DNA of 64,000 bases. Origin: Rhodococcus sp. 14-2470-1b (GTDB taxonomy: Bacteria > Actinomycetota > Actinomycetes > Mycobacteriales > Mycobacteriaceae). Shown here one piece after another: positions 33,795 through 42,964 of the stretch (the first letter of the stretch is position 1; every line of letters starts with the position of its first letter). The stretch is taken from assembly GCF_002259415.1 (NCBI RefSeq), contig NZ_NPFY01000016.1:186001-250000 (forward strand), written 5' to 3'. Under the pieces are notes generated by a model. The model was not told the DNA's origin. It did not search any database and saw only the letters and a program-made list of their open reading frames with translations. The position numbers and the translations under genes were made by a program.

Positions 33795-34429
33795 TAGGTC
33801 GAGAACCGCGGGTGGTCGATGACGACCGACGCGCCCATGATGAGGGCGCGCATCGACCACTCGTAGTTCGAGTCGTTGGAACGTTTTTTCCCGTCGACGG
33901 TGCGCGGAATCAACTTCAAGTCCGACCTTGCGAGGACGGCGGCGTCGTCCTCCTGCTCGCGGCCCTCGACGTGCACCATTTCCGACAACGCCACCGCGTG
34001 CTCCGCCACCACCGTCACGATGAAGTTCGCCTGCTTGGGCGTCAGCTCGTACAACGTCGAATACGCCAGCTGCACCTCGTCGATTCTCGCCAGCGCGCCG
34101 GGCGACGACGTCCCGATGTCGACGAGATACTGAGCAATACCAGGGTTGCGGTGGACCAGCGAACGCAGGCGCAGGCTGAGGTCCATCAGCGATTCCTCGA
34201 GCGTGGCGTCCGCGTCGGGCATGGGGAACTCCCACCGAGCAAGAATTTCCTCCGCCACCGCGACTCGCAGTGCGTCCAGATTGTCGATGTTGTTGTACAC
34301 GGCGACGATGCTGACGCCCAGTTCTCGCGCCAATGCCTTGACCGTCAGGTTCGGCAACGTCAGCGCAATGCCCGTCTCGATCAACTTCTCGAGGGTCACG
34401 CGGCGACGGCTGGGACGCGTCTCTTGCAT
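33791..34429 (-). CDS. TetR-family regulator
   Basis: 212 residues. The helix-turn-helix, LTVKALARELGVSIVAVYNNIDNLDALRVAV, has the atypical YNNIDN in place of the common YYHF/YRHF, and is of the type found with a TetR_C helical domain; the remainder includes LVHRNPGIAQYLVDIGTSSPGALARIDEV. It ends on top of the stop of the convergent SRPBCC gene. A short palindrome TGCATACATGCA covers its start codon region (34426-34437) and could be an autoregulatory site. The target genes are not evident; the siderophore protein gene is divergent from it. Confidence 0.83.
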   Translation of the reverse strand: MQETRPSRRRVTLEKLIETGIALTLPNLTVKALARELGVSIVAVYNNIDNLDALRVAVAEEILARWEFPMPDADATLEESLMDLSLRLRSLVHRNPGIAQYLVDIGTSSPGALARIDEVQLAYSTLYELTPKQANFIVTVVAEHAVALSEMVHVEGREQEDDAAVLARSDLKLIPRTVDGKKRSNDSNYEWSMRALIMGASVVIDHPRFSTY

Positions 34430-34489
34430 ACATGCAGCTTAAGGCGCGTTCGCGAGTCAACGGGGGCCGACATGTGGCAAACTCCGAGC

Positions 34490-34508
34490 AAAGTTTAGCC
34501 TTACTCAA
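34490..34508. promoter_or_regulatory. Candidate IdeR/DtxR iron box
   Basis: AAAGTTTAGCCTTACTCAA lies 28 bases before the start of the siderophore-interacting protein gene. Its reverse complement agrees with the DtxR/IdeR consensus (TTAGGTTAGGCTAACCTAA) at 13 of 19 positions by direct comparison, including the GGCTAA core. Context with an iron-uptake flavoprotein makes iron-dependent repression likely. Confidence 0.6.
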
Positions 34509-34536
34509 GTCACGGTCGGGGTGAAGGGAGCGGGCT

Positions 34537-35226
34537 GTGGAGTATCCGCATGGCGTCGTCGAGACTGCGGTGCCGACGATGCACACGTTGGCGATCGGAA
34601 GGCCACGACCGGGCACGCTGCGGTTGACATCGCTTCTGTCGGCCGGGAGCTACCAGCGAGATTGGGACGAGAACGCGATAGCCGAACAGTTGCGATTCCC
34701 CGGCGTCGACGAACGGGATTTCCGTGTGCGACGGTTCGACGCGGCGCACGGCATCGTCGACATCGAGTTCACGCCGTCGCACGAGAGCACGATGATGTCG
34801 CGGTGGCTGGACTCGGTCGAGGTGGGAACTCGCACGCGAATTGCTGCCACTGGAACCGGGTACGGACCGCACTTCGGCGGCGGCAGACGTGTCCAGATGT
34901 TCGTCGACGAGCCGTCCATCCCAGCGGCCCGGGCCATTCTCCGTGCATGGCCCGACGGCACGCTCGGCACGCTGTGGGTGGACACGCCCCGTCCCGCAGA
35001 CGTCGCCGGGCTCCCCGATGTGGACGGTGTCAGCGTGATGAGTTTCCACACCCAGTTGGAGTTCGATCCGCTCGTCACCGCAGCCAGGCGGATGCGGCTC
35101 GACGACTCGGTGACGGTGTGGGGAACCGGTGCGTTCGATCGAATGGACGAGATCCGAGCGACGTGTCTGGCGGCGGGGCTGGCGGACGATCACGTCCGAG
35201 TGTTCGGCTACTACTCTCGTAGGTGA
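34537..35226 (+). CDS. Siderophore-interacting protein (ferric-siderophore reductase)
   Basis: 229-residue SIP-family flavoprotein. The N-terminal part (about residues 15-110) is an FAD-binding barrel, and the C-terminal part carries the SIP NAD(P)H domain with [14 protein letters not shown], the conserved block FxDETAxPAI-like, and [14 protein letters not shown] followed by VFGYYSR (usual GYWR ending altered to GYYSRR). It reduces Fe(III)-siderophores in the cytosol to release Fe(II). The GTG at 34537 follows AGGGAGCGGGCT. A candidate iron box lies upstream. The N-terminal FAD motif RxYT is weak in this protein, so cofactor use should be taken as inferred. Confidence 0.82.
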   Translation: MEYPHGVVETAVPTMHTLAIGRPRPGTLRLTSLLSAGSYQRDWDENAIAEQLRFPGVDERDFRVRRFDAAHGIVDIEFTPSHESTMMSRWLDSVEVGTRTRIAATGTGYGPHFGGGRRVQMFVDEPSIPAARAILRAWPDGTLGTLWVDTPRPADVAGLPDVDGVSVMSFHTQLEFDPLVTAARRMRLDDSVTVWGTGAFDRMDEIRATCLAAGLADDHVRVFGYYSRR

Positions 35227-35252
35227 CGTACCCGAACCGAGAGGACATCACT

Positions 35253-35591
35253 GTGCAACCCGGTGAGCAGCCAGACATCGCGTCGATCATGCAGCAGGCG
35301 CAGCAGATGCAGCAACAGTTGATGGCAGCCCAGGCGGAGATCGCCGAGGCGGAAGTGACCGGTCAGGCGGGCGGCGGGCTCGTCACCGCAACGGTGAAGG
35401 GGACGGGCGAATTGGTCGGCCTGGTGATCGACCCCAAGATCGTCGACCCGGAGGACGTCGAAACACTGCAGGACCTCGTCATCGGAGCCATCGCCGACGC
35501 GTCGAAGTCCGCGTCCGCAGTCGCGGCGGAGAAACTCGGTCCTCTGGCGGGTGGGCTCGGCGGTGGGTCGCTCGGCCTGCCTGGATTCTGA
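35253..35591 (+). CDS. YbaB/EbfC nucleoid-associated protein
   Basis: 112 residues: [56 protein letters not shown] is the full YbaB signature, a coiled-coil helix followed by the DNA-binding sheet. The GTG at 35253 (VQPGEQPD) is chosen because AGAGG is correctly placed before it and the mycobacterial relatives start with the same MQPGGQPD-like sequence; a GTG at 35223 overlapping the preceding stop is the alternative. It is followed one base later by recR, the near-universal ybaB-recR pairing linked to recombinational repair. Confidence 0.93.
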   Translation: MQPGEQPDIASIMQQAQQMQQQLMAAQAEIAEAEVTGQAGGGLVTATVKGTGELVGLVIDPKIVDPEDVETLQDLVIGAIADASKSASAVAAEKLGPLAGGLGGGSLGLPGF

Positions 35592-35592
35592 G

Positions 35593-36210
35593 GTGTACGA
35601 AGGTCCTGTACAGGATCTGATCGACGAGCTCGGCAAGATGCCGGGTGTCGGGCCGAAAAGCGCTCAGCGCATCGCTTTTCACCTCCTCGGCGTCGAACCG
35701 CCCGAGGTGGACCGGCTGATCAAAGCGCTCGCACGTGTACGTGACGGGGTCCAGTTCTGCACCGTGTGCGGCACGGTCTCGGACAAGGAACTGTGCCGTA
35801 TCTGTGCTGATCCTCGTCGGGATCGGTCGCTCATCTGCGTCGTGGAAGAGCCGAAAGACGTTCAGGCGGTGGAGCGTACGCGCGAATTCAAGGGCCGATA
35901 CCACGTTCTCGGTGGTGCGCTCGATCCACTCAACGGAATCGGACCGGACCAGCTGCGCATCCGAGAACTGTTGGTGCGCATCGGAAATCAAGATGACGGC
36001 GTGGACGTGTCCGAGGTGATCATCGCCACCGATCCCAACACCGAAGGGGAGGCGACGGCGACCTACCTGGTGCGGATGATGCGCGATTTCCCCGGTCTGG
36101 CCATCAGTCGCCTGGCCTCGGGCCTCCCGATGGGTGGGGATCTGGAATTCGCCGACGAACTGACACTGGGCAGGGCACTGACCGGTAGGAGGTCGCTGCG
36201 CGACACGTGA
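35593..36210 (+). CDS. recR: Recombination mediator RecR
   Basis: 205 residues, normal RecR length. In order: an N-terminal helix-hairpin-helix ([20 protein letters not shown]), a Cys4 zinc finger (C56-TVC59 and C68-RIC71), a Toprim domain ([16 protein letters not shown] ... [22 protein letters not shown]) and the C-terminal Walker-B-like end. It works with RecO to load RecA at gaps. The GTG at 35593 starts one base after the ybaB stop. The stop codon lies inside a 24-base-arm palindrome shared with the convergent gatD stop. Confidence 0.97.
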   Translation: MYEGPVQDLIDELGKMPGVGPKSAQRIAFHLLGVEPPEVDRLIKALARVRDGVQFCTVCGTVSDKELCRICADPRRDRSLICVVEEPKDVQAVERTREFKGRYHVLGGALDPLNGIGPDQLRIRELLVRIGNQDDGVDVSEVIIATDPNTEGEATATYLVRMMRDFPGLAISRLASGLPMGGDLEFADELTLGRALTGRRSLRDT

Positions 36211-36259
36211 GTGGAGCGGAGCCTGCGCGTCACTCCGCAGGCTCCGTTCCACTCACGTG
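36204..36259. terminator. Large palindrome between recR and gatD, bidirectional terminator
   Basis: Arms of 24 bases (36204-36227 and 36236-36259) pair with a single mismatch around an 8-base loop CGTCACTC. The sequence CACGTGAGTGGAGCGGAGCC combines the outer GTGAGTGGA arm seen at 2289 and 26041 with the GGAGCCTGCG part of the 25-base repeat unit. Both convergent stop codons (36208-36210 and 36253-36255) are within it. Confidence 0.78.
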
Positions 36260-36963
36260 CGGCGGAGCCGCTCCCGCCTCAACTGCGTGACCTCCGCCAG
36301 ATCGAGCGGCTCCAAGATGCTTCCGGTCGCCCGCTCGAGCAGGTAATCCGCCAGTTGGGGGTTCCTGGCCAGAACCGGACCGTGCATGTAAGTCCCGATC
36401 ACCGACCCCTGCACGACGCCTTCGCGGCCGTCGCCGACGCCGTTGCCGACGCCGTGGGTGACCGTCGCCAGTGGACTTGCATCGGGCCCGAGAGTTGTTC
36501 CACCGCGGTGGTTCTCGAATCCGGAGAGCTTCTCGGTCAGCCCGGTGACGACGGGTTCGGTGATGACTTCCCCGATGGAGCGTGTTTCCTGTGGTGCGGT
36601 CGTGACGTCGAACAGGGAAATGCCGTCGACCTTCTCGCCGGAGGAGGTTTCGTACCAGTGGCCGAGTACCTGGATGGCAGCGCAGATCGCGAGGACAGGA
36701 ACACCGCGCGCCGCTGCGTTCTGCAGGCCGGGGTACTGCGTCAGGTGCCGCGTTGCCAGGCGTTGAGCGGAATCCTCGGCTCCGCCCAAGGTGTAGACGT
36801 CCAGCGACTCGGGGACGGGGTCGCCCAGGGTGACCTGGACGATCTCGGCGTCGATGTTCCGCATCCGAAGCCTCTGCCGCAGGATCAGCGCGTTTCCGTT
36901 GTCGCCGTAGGTGCCCATGACGTCGGGGAGCACCAGGCCGATGCGGACGGTGGATTCAGACAT
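36253..36963 (-). CDS. gatD: GatD, glutaminase subunit of lipid II isoglutaminyl synthase
   Basis: 236-residue class I glutamine amidotransferase. The nucleophile Cys94 lies in VLAICAAIQVLG, and the catalytic His194 in IGTYMHGPVL; the N-terminus RIGLVLPDVMGTYGDNGNA is typical of GatD. It supplies ammonia to MurT, which amidates D-Glu of the peptidoglycan stem on lipid II. The ATG at 36963 overlaps the murT stop by 8 bases, so the two subunits are coupled. The order murT-gatD next to recR is the same as in mycobacteria. Confidence 0.94.
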   Translation of the reverse strand: MSESTVRIGLVLPDVMGTYGDNGNALILRQRLRMRNIDAEIVQVTLGDPVPESLDVYTLGGAEDSAQRLATRHLTQYPGLQNAAARGVPVLAICAAIQVLGHWYETSSGEKVDGISLFDVTTAPQETRSIGEVITEPVVTGLTEKLSGFENHRGGTTLGPDASPLATVTHGVGNGVGDGREGVVQGSVIGTYMHGPVLARNPQLADYLLERATGSILEPLDLAEVTQLRRERLRRT

Positions 36964-38221
36964 TGCCGTGCTCCCGTGCAAGTGCGCGCCCGAGGTCGCG
37001 GAACGCGGTGTAGTTGGCCAGCACCTCGACGCGCCCGGGTGGGCAGGATGCGATGGCCTTCAATGGATCTGCGACGGTGGTGTGCTTCGACCCCGCGTAC
37101 AGCAGGCGCACACCGAGATCGGTTGCGCGCTCACCCGATGCGACGACGGCGACGTTCTCGAAGTGTTCGAACCGCACGTCCCACAGCCAGGACAGGTCCT
37201 CACCGTCGGGGACCTGTCCGTTGACGGCGATGACGAGTCCGTCGACGGTCGGGTCGATCATCGACAGTGCCTCTTGCCAACCCGCGGGGTTCTTCGCGAG
37301 AAGCATTCGAACGGAATGAGATCCGTACTGGACCGTGGAGTAGCGACCGGCCACTTCGTCGACCCCCGACGCGGCGGCCACCGCCTCCTGTGGATCCGCA
37401 CCCAGCGTCACTGCAGCAGCTACGGCCTGAGCTGCATTGCCTCGGTTGGCTTTTCCGGGAAGGGACAGAGACATCGGTACGACGAGGCCGTCGGGGCCGT
37501 AGAGGTTGTTCTCGTCGAGCCACCAATCCGGTGTGGGTCGCGCGAAGTCGTCTCCGGTCGAGTACCAGTGCTCGCCGTCTCGGATGATGGGTTCACCGGT
37601 GCGGGGGCACGACACCGAGTCGCCCGCCCAGCCGCCTCCGGCAGCGACCCACACGACGTTCGGGGCGTCGAACGCGGCCGAGGTGACCAACACGTCGTCG
37701 CAGTTGGCGATCACGACGGTCTCCGGGTGCCGCGCGAGGCCCGCGCGGAGTTTGCGTTCGATCATGTTGATCTCGCCGACGCGATCGAGTTGGTCGCGGC
37801 TGAGGTTGAGAAGTACCACCGCGGCGGGGGATACGGCGTCGCAGACGTGCGGGACGTGCAGTTCGTCGACCTCGAGGGCCGCGAGCGGGGCATCGAAATG
37901 AGCGTGCAGTGCGGCGACGATCCCGGCGTCCATGTTGGCGCCGTCGGCCTGAGTGGCGACGTCACCGAGCGTCTCGAGCGCAGCGGCGGTCATCCGCGTC
38001 GTCGTCGACTTCCCGTTCGTTCCCGTGACGACGACGGTCCGACGACCCGAGCCGAGACCGGTCAGGATGTCCGGGTCGATCTTGAGGGCGACGAGCCCGC
38101 CGATCATCGACCCCTTGCCGCGTCCTGCCTTGCGTGACGCCCACGTTGCAGCCTCGGCCGCCCGGAGTGCCAGCCGGCCACGCGCTCCGATTGCCGCTCT
38201 GCGCTCACCTGCTCGAACCAT
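36956..38221 (-). CDS. murT: MurT, ATP-dependent subunit of lipid II isoglutaminyl synthase
   Basis: 421-residue Mur-ligase-like protein. The P-loop is TGTNGKSTTT (residues 66-75), with EVDELHVPHV and NLSRDQLDRVGE as further Mur central-domain blocks and a DUF1727 C-terminal domain (YGSHSVRMLLAKNPAGWQEAL). With GatD it amidates the glutamate of lipid II using ATP and glutamine. The insertion that in Staphylococcus MurT holds a four-Cys zinc ribbon retains only Cys205 here (SVSCPRTGEPIIRDGEHWYSTGDDF), so zinc binding is unlikely. The ATG at 38221 is the first consistent start; 91 bases upstream separate it from the next gene. Confidence 0.94.
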   Translation of the reverse strand: MVRAGERRAAIGARGRLALRAAEAATWASRKAGRGKGSMIGGLVALKIDPDILTGLGSGRRTVVVTGTNGKSTTTRMTAAALETLGDVATQADGANMDAGIVAALHAHFDAPLAALEVDELHVPHVCDAVSPAAVVLLNLSRDQLDRVGEINMIERKLRAGLARHPETVVIANCDDVLVTSAAFDAPNVVWVAAGGGWAGDSVSCPRTGEPIIRDGEHWYSTGDDFARPTPDWWLDENNLYGPDGLVVPMSLSLPGKANRGNAAQAVAAAVTLGADPQEAVAAASGVDEVAGRYSTVQYGSHSVRMLLAKNPAGWQEALSMIDPTVDGLVIAVNGQVPDGEDLSWLWDVRFEHFENVAVVASGERATDLGVRLLYAGSKHTTVADPLKAIASCPPGRVEVLANYTAFRDLGRALAREHGNV

Positions 38222-38312
38222 GCGCCGAGTCTGGCACAAACCCCCCGGTGGATTCTTGTCGGCGTCGACGGCGGTGTGATCGGTCGACGCGGGTGTGAAA
38301 CCCACCACGTTG

Positions 38313-39221
38313 TCAGGCTCGCAGGGGTTCCACACTGGCCGCTGCAGTCGGGGCTTGGCGTCCCGTCGACATTCCACCGAGACATCCGGCGATGACGACG
38401 GCCGCTCCCACGACCGACAGGATGCTCGGGGTTTCGTCGAGGAAGAGCCAGGCACCCGCGATTCCGACGACCGGGACCATCAGCGAGAACGGTGCGACGA
38501 CGCCGGCCGGGTGGCGGCTGATGAGTACCGTCCACAGTCCGGATCCGGCGATCGTCCCCAGCAGCACGATGTATGCCAGTCCGGCGAGACCAGGCCACCC
38601 GTCCCAGCTGAATGCCGCCACGAGTGCGTGCCATCCCGTGGTCGGTCCTTCGACAACGGCGGACAGGGCGAGCATCGGGATCGGTGGTACGACGCACATC
38701 CACAGCATCAATCGCATCGGTTCCGCCCCGTGAGCAAGTCTGTTGCCCAGGTTTCCGAACGCCCAGCCGAGGCCGGCGAGAACAGTGAGGACGACCGGTA
38801 TCGCGGATGCGACTTGGGCACGGTCGTATCCGATGAGGCACATTCCTGCGACCGCCACGGTGATGCCCAGAATTTGACGCCTGCTGACCTTCTCGCGCAA
38901 CAGCAGGGCGCCGAGGACGATCGTGAACGGTGCCGAGGATTGCAGGACCAGGGATGCGAGTCCCGTTGGCATGCCTGCATTCATCGCGGTGAACAGAAAT
39001 GCGAACTGGAGGAATCCGAACCCGAAGCCGTACAGCAGGAGCCACTTGACGGGCACGTCCGGTCGGCGGACGAACAGTACGACCGGTACGGCGATGATCA
39101 GGAACCGAAATGCAGCGAAGAAGAACGGTGGGAAATGGTCGAGGCCGGCCCGGATGGCGAGAAAGTTCAGGCCCCAGAGCACGGCAACGGTTGTTCCGAG
39201 AAGGCGGTCACGAGTGGGCAC
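38313..39221 (-). CDS. EamA-family drug/metabolite exporter
   Basis: 302 residues with ten predicted membrane helices in two EamA repeats (first: TVAVLWGLNFLAIRAGLDHFPP; second from about residue 155: GLGWAFGNLGNRLAHG ... SLMVPVVGIAGAWLFLDE). The pattern matches the DMT superfamily of inner-membrane metabolite exporters such as YdcZ/RhtA types. The start is GTG at 39221. It is divergent from a LysR regulator across a 72-base gap, the usual regulator-exporter layout. The exported compound is unknown. Confidence 0.88.
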   Translation of the reverse strand: MPTRDRLLGTTVAVLWGLNFLAIRAGLDHFPPFFFAAFRFLIIAVPVVLFVRRPDVPVKWLLLYGFGFGFLQFAFLFTAMNAGMPTGLASLVLQSSAPFTIVLGALLLREKVSRRQILGITVAVAGMCLIGYDRAQVASAIPVVLTVLAGLGWAFGNLGNRLAHGAEPMRLMLWMCVVPPIPMLALSAVVEGPTTGWHALVAAFSWDGWPGLAGLAYIVLLGTIAGSGLWTVLISRHPAGVVAPFSLMVPVVGIAGAWLFLDETPSILSVVGAAVVIAGCLGGMSTGRQAPTAAASVEPLRA

Positions 39222-39253
39222 GCACCTATCGTGGTCGATGGGAATGCATCAGC

Positions 39254-39266
39254 ACAATCGAATTGT
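39254..39266. promoter_or_regulatory. Short palindrome, candidate LysR site
   Basis: ACAAT-CGA-ATTGT is a perfect palindrome with 5-base arms in the 72-base gap between the divergent exporter and lysR genes. Its position between both starts suits a LysR-type regulatory site, but it is short and the assignment is tentative. Confidence 0.4.
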
Positions 39267-39293
39267 TCCGTAGTAACAGTTAAGATGCTCTAC

Positions 39294-40193
39294 ATGAATG
39301 TGGAACGGCTGAGAATTCTTCGGGAATTCGCGGACCGAGGGACGGCCGGGGCGGTCGCAGCGGCATTGTCGTTGACCCCGTCCGCGGTGTCTCAGCAGCT
39401 GAAGATCCTCGCGCGTGAGGCGGGTGTGCCGCTTCTCGAACCGGACGGCCGACGTCTACGCCTCACGGATGCGGGTGCCGCACTGGTTCTACGGGCAGAC
39501 GAGGTGTTGGGTGCACTGGATCGGGCGAGCGCGGAGATGGCGTCGTACAGTGCGTCGCCGTGGGGGCGCGTACGCGTGGCGTTGTTCCCCTCGGGCGCGG
39601 CACTGCTTCTGCCGGGAGTGTTGGACCGATTGCGCGACAGTGGAACTCGGGTCGATGCACGCGATGAAGATCTCCCTGCGTCCTCGGTTCCTGCGCTGCT
39701 GGCCGATTACGACGTCGTCCTCACTCACCGCGACGACAGAGCCCCTGCGACCGCCGCGCCGCGTGTGGAAGTGCGAACGCTGATGAGAGAACCGATCGAC
39801 CTGCTCCTTCCCGCGACGCACAGATTGGCCGAGGAGAAGTCCGTCGACGTGCGCCAGTTGGTGGACGAGCAGTGGATCAGTGTGCCGGACGGTTTCCCCG
39901 TGGACGACGTGTTGTTGTCGGTTGCCGCGGCCACGGGCGTTCGACCCCGAGTGATCCAGCGTATCAACGACTTCCGGGTCATCGAAGAACTCGTCGCCCG
40001 CGGCCACGGAGTCGCGCTCATGCCGCGCTACGCCGTCGGGAACCGGGGTGCGATCACCCGGCCGCTGGCAGGGGTGCGTGCGGGACGGATCTACGAACTC
40101 GCAACGCGCCCGAGCGCGACGGCCTTGCCTGCCATCGCCGCGACAGTGGATGCATTCGAGAAGGAAGCCGCCGCGGTGAGTAGAAATGTATAG
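39294..40193 (+). CDS. LysR-family transcriptional regulator
   Basis: 299 residues. The N-terminal helix-turn-helix (LRILREFADRGTAGAVAAALSLTPSAVSQQLKILAREAG) is followed by a linker helix and a periplasmic-binding-protein-like effector domain (VALFPSGAALLLPGVLDRLRD ... ERGHGVALMPR). The ATG at 39294 begins directly with the recognition region; an ATG three codons earlier is possible. Divergent from the exporter, which it probably regulates. The last codons (VSRNV and the stop) are read from GTGAGTAGAAATGTATAG, a partial copy of the palindrome arm found at 2289 and 26041, so the repeat appears to have supplied the stop codon. Confidence 0.9.
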   Translation: MNVERLRILREFADRGTAGAVAAALSLTPSAVSQQLKILAREAGVPLLEPDGRRLRLTDAGAALVLRADEVLGALDRASAEMASYSASPWGRVRVALFPSGAALLLPGVLDRLRDSGTRVDARDEDLPASSVPALLADYDVVLTHRDDRAPATAAPRVEVRTLMREPIDLLLPATHRLAEEKSVDVRQLVDEQWISVPDGFPVDDVLLSVAAATGVRPRVIQRINDFRVIEELVARGHGVALMPRYAVGNRGAITRPLAGVRAGRIYELATRPSATALPAIAATVDAFEKEAAAVSRNV

Positions 40194-40201
40194 CAGAGGC
40201 G

Positions 40202-40226
40202 GCAGGAGCTGAGCCTGCGGAGCGAC
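40202..40226. repeat. Single dispersed repeat unit
   Basis: GCAGGAGCTGAGCCTGC then GGAGCGAC, a variant of the 25-base unit, lies just after the lysR stop and before the stop of the convergent membrane protein gene. It is preceded by half of the outer palindrome arm (GTGAGTAGAAATGTATAG at 40176-40193); the matching right arm is not intact. Confidence 0.75.
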
Positions 40227-40244
40227 CCGAAAGCAGGTGAACGC

Positions 40245-40637
40245 TCACGTGAGGGCTTTGCTCTTGAGCTTCGCGAATTCCTCCTCGGTGATGGTGCCCG
40301 CATCCAGAAGCTCCTTCGCGTGCGCGATTTCCTCGGCAGAGGTGCGCCCCGCGACCTGCTTGATGTACTGCTCCTGCTCGTCCTTCGCGTGCTGGATCGC
40401 CCGCACCTGACGCTTGGTCATGTCGCCGCCCTTGACGATGATGTAGACGAGAGCGGTCAGGAACGGCGCGATGATCAGGAACAGCACCCATGCAGCCTTG
40501 GCCCATCCGGAGCTCTTGTGGTCGCGGAACAGGTCGCCGATGATCGAGAACAGCACCATCAGGTACGCGACGAAGGCAAAGCTGACGACGATCAACCACA
40601 GAAAATCCCAGAAGGAATCCACGAGTCGGTGCTCCAT
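40245..40637 (-). CDS. Small membrane protein with PLDc_N and SHOCT domains
   Basis: 130 residues. Two hydrophobic helices (LWLIVVSFAFVAYLMVLFSIIGDL and WAKAAWVLFLIIAPFLTALVYIIV) form a phospholipase-D nuclease N-terminal-like membrane module, followed by a charged linker and a C-terminal SHOCT motif (SAEEIAHAKELLDAGTITEEEFAKLKSKAL). Such proteins are common in Actinobacteria; the function is unknown, and SHOCT is thought to mediate oligomerisation. Convergent with lysR. Confidence 0.85.
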   Translation of the reverse strand: MEHRLVDSFWDFLWLIVVSFAFVAYLMVLFSIIGDLFRDHKSSGWAKAAWVLFLIIAPFLTALVYIIVKGGDMTKRQVRAIQHAKDEQEQYIKQVAGRTSAEEIAHAKELLDAGTITEEEFAKLKSKALT

Positions 40638-40777
40638 TCGGCAGAAGGTCCCCGAATGGTCTCAGGCCGCACCGAACAAGATCATCATCCTCAGCGGGTG
40701 AATTGGCCCTGTTCTGCTCCAGCTCACCTGCATCGGCAGGTACAGATGGACTCACCGGAGCCGGGGGCGGTGGGAAA

Positions 40778-40826
40778 CCACGAGAGCCCCTGCTCCGCCC
40801 GAACGGCGGAACAGGGGCCCTCGTGG
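40778..40826. terminator. Strong hairpin downstream of the ABC importer operon
   Basis: Arms of 22 bases (40778-40799 and 40805-40826) pair with two mismatches around the loop CGAAC; the left arm begins CCACGAGAGCCCCTGCTCCG. It lies 16 bases past the stop of the last importer gene (40842, minus strand) and is the likely transcription terminator. The 204-base gap 40638-40841 holds no gene that I can see. Confidence 0.8.
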
Positions 40827-40841
40827 GTAGCAGATGCCGGG

Positions 40842-41863
40842 TCAGCCGGTGAGCGACGGTGCTTCCAGGCTGGAGCGCACTTCATCGGCGAAATGGCAGG
40901 CGGATCGGGATCCGTTGTCACGGGTCTCGAGTGCCGGTTCGTCTGTCGTGCAGATCTTTCGTGCGTGCGGGCATCGCGATGCGAACGCGCACCCCGCGGG
41001 CGGGTGTGCGGGATCGGGTGCGTCACCGTCGAGGACCGTTTTCGGACGGGCACGTTGGATCGCGGGATCGGGTACGGGAATCGCCGAGAGCAACGCGTAG
41101 GTGTACGGATGTCGTGGTGACTCGTACACCTGTGCGGCGGTGCCGATCTCGACGATTCGGCCCAGATACATCACCGCGATTCGGTCGCTGATGTGGCGGA
41201 CCACGCCGAGGTTGTGCGAGATGAACAAGCAGGTCAATTCGAATTCCTTGGTGAGGTGCACGAGCAGGTTGATCACCTCGGACTGCGTCGACACGTCCAG
41301 CGCCGACACCGCCTCGTCCGCGACGATGATCTTGGGATCGAGCGCGAGCGCGCGGGCGATCGCGACGCGTTGCCTCTGGCCGCCGGACATCTCGCCCGGA
41401 TAGCGAGCGGCGAACTCGGTTCGGAGGCCGACCTTGGTCAGTAACGACGCGACTCGGTCCTCGTAGTCGGACCGGCTGAGCCGATCGAAGATGCGCATGG
41501 GCTCTGCGATCGCGTTGCCGACGGTCTTGGTCGGGTCCAGCGACGCATACGGGTCCTGGAAGATCATCTGCAGTTCTCGGCGCTTGCGACGTAGTGCTCC
41601 GCGTCGGAGGTCGAGAAGGTTCTCACCCTGGTAGAGCACTTCGCCCTGTTCGGGTTCTTCCAAGCGCAGGATCGACCTACCGAGTGTGGATTTGCCGGAG
41701 CCCGATTCGCCGACGATGCCGAGTGTCTCACCCGTCCGAACGCTGACGCTGATGTTGCGCACGGCCTGGACCGTCTCGCGTGGCCGGCCGAAGACGTCCC
41801 GCGAACGAACGAACGACTTGGACAGGTTTCGCACGTCCAGTAGGACCTGCTTCTCGGGTGCGG

Positions 41864-41867
<4 letters not shown>
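40842..41867 (-). CDS. Peptide-type ABC transporter ATP-binding protein (OppF/DppF)
   Basis: 341 residues. Walker A GESGSGKSTLGRSI, Q-loop, ABC signature MSGGQRQRVAIARALALDPK and Walker B IIVADEAVSALDVS are intact. The C-terminal oligopeptide-transporter extension (PPAGCAFASRCPHARKICTTDEPAL) contains the Cys cluster seen in DppF/OppF that can bind an iron-sulphur cluster. It is the last of five overlapping minus-strand genes encoding a complete importer, overlapping the preceding ATPase gene by four bases. Substrates of this family include di- and oligopeptides, nickel complexes and glycosides. Confidence 0.93.

Positions 41868-42960
<1,093 letters not shown>

Positions 42961-42964
<4 letters not shown>

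Noticed and set aside
38295..39293. Extension of the LysR frame upstream
   Set aside because: It covers the divergent exporter gene; the LysR helix-turn-helix begins at the ATG 39294.
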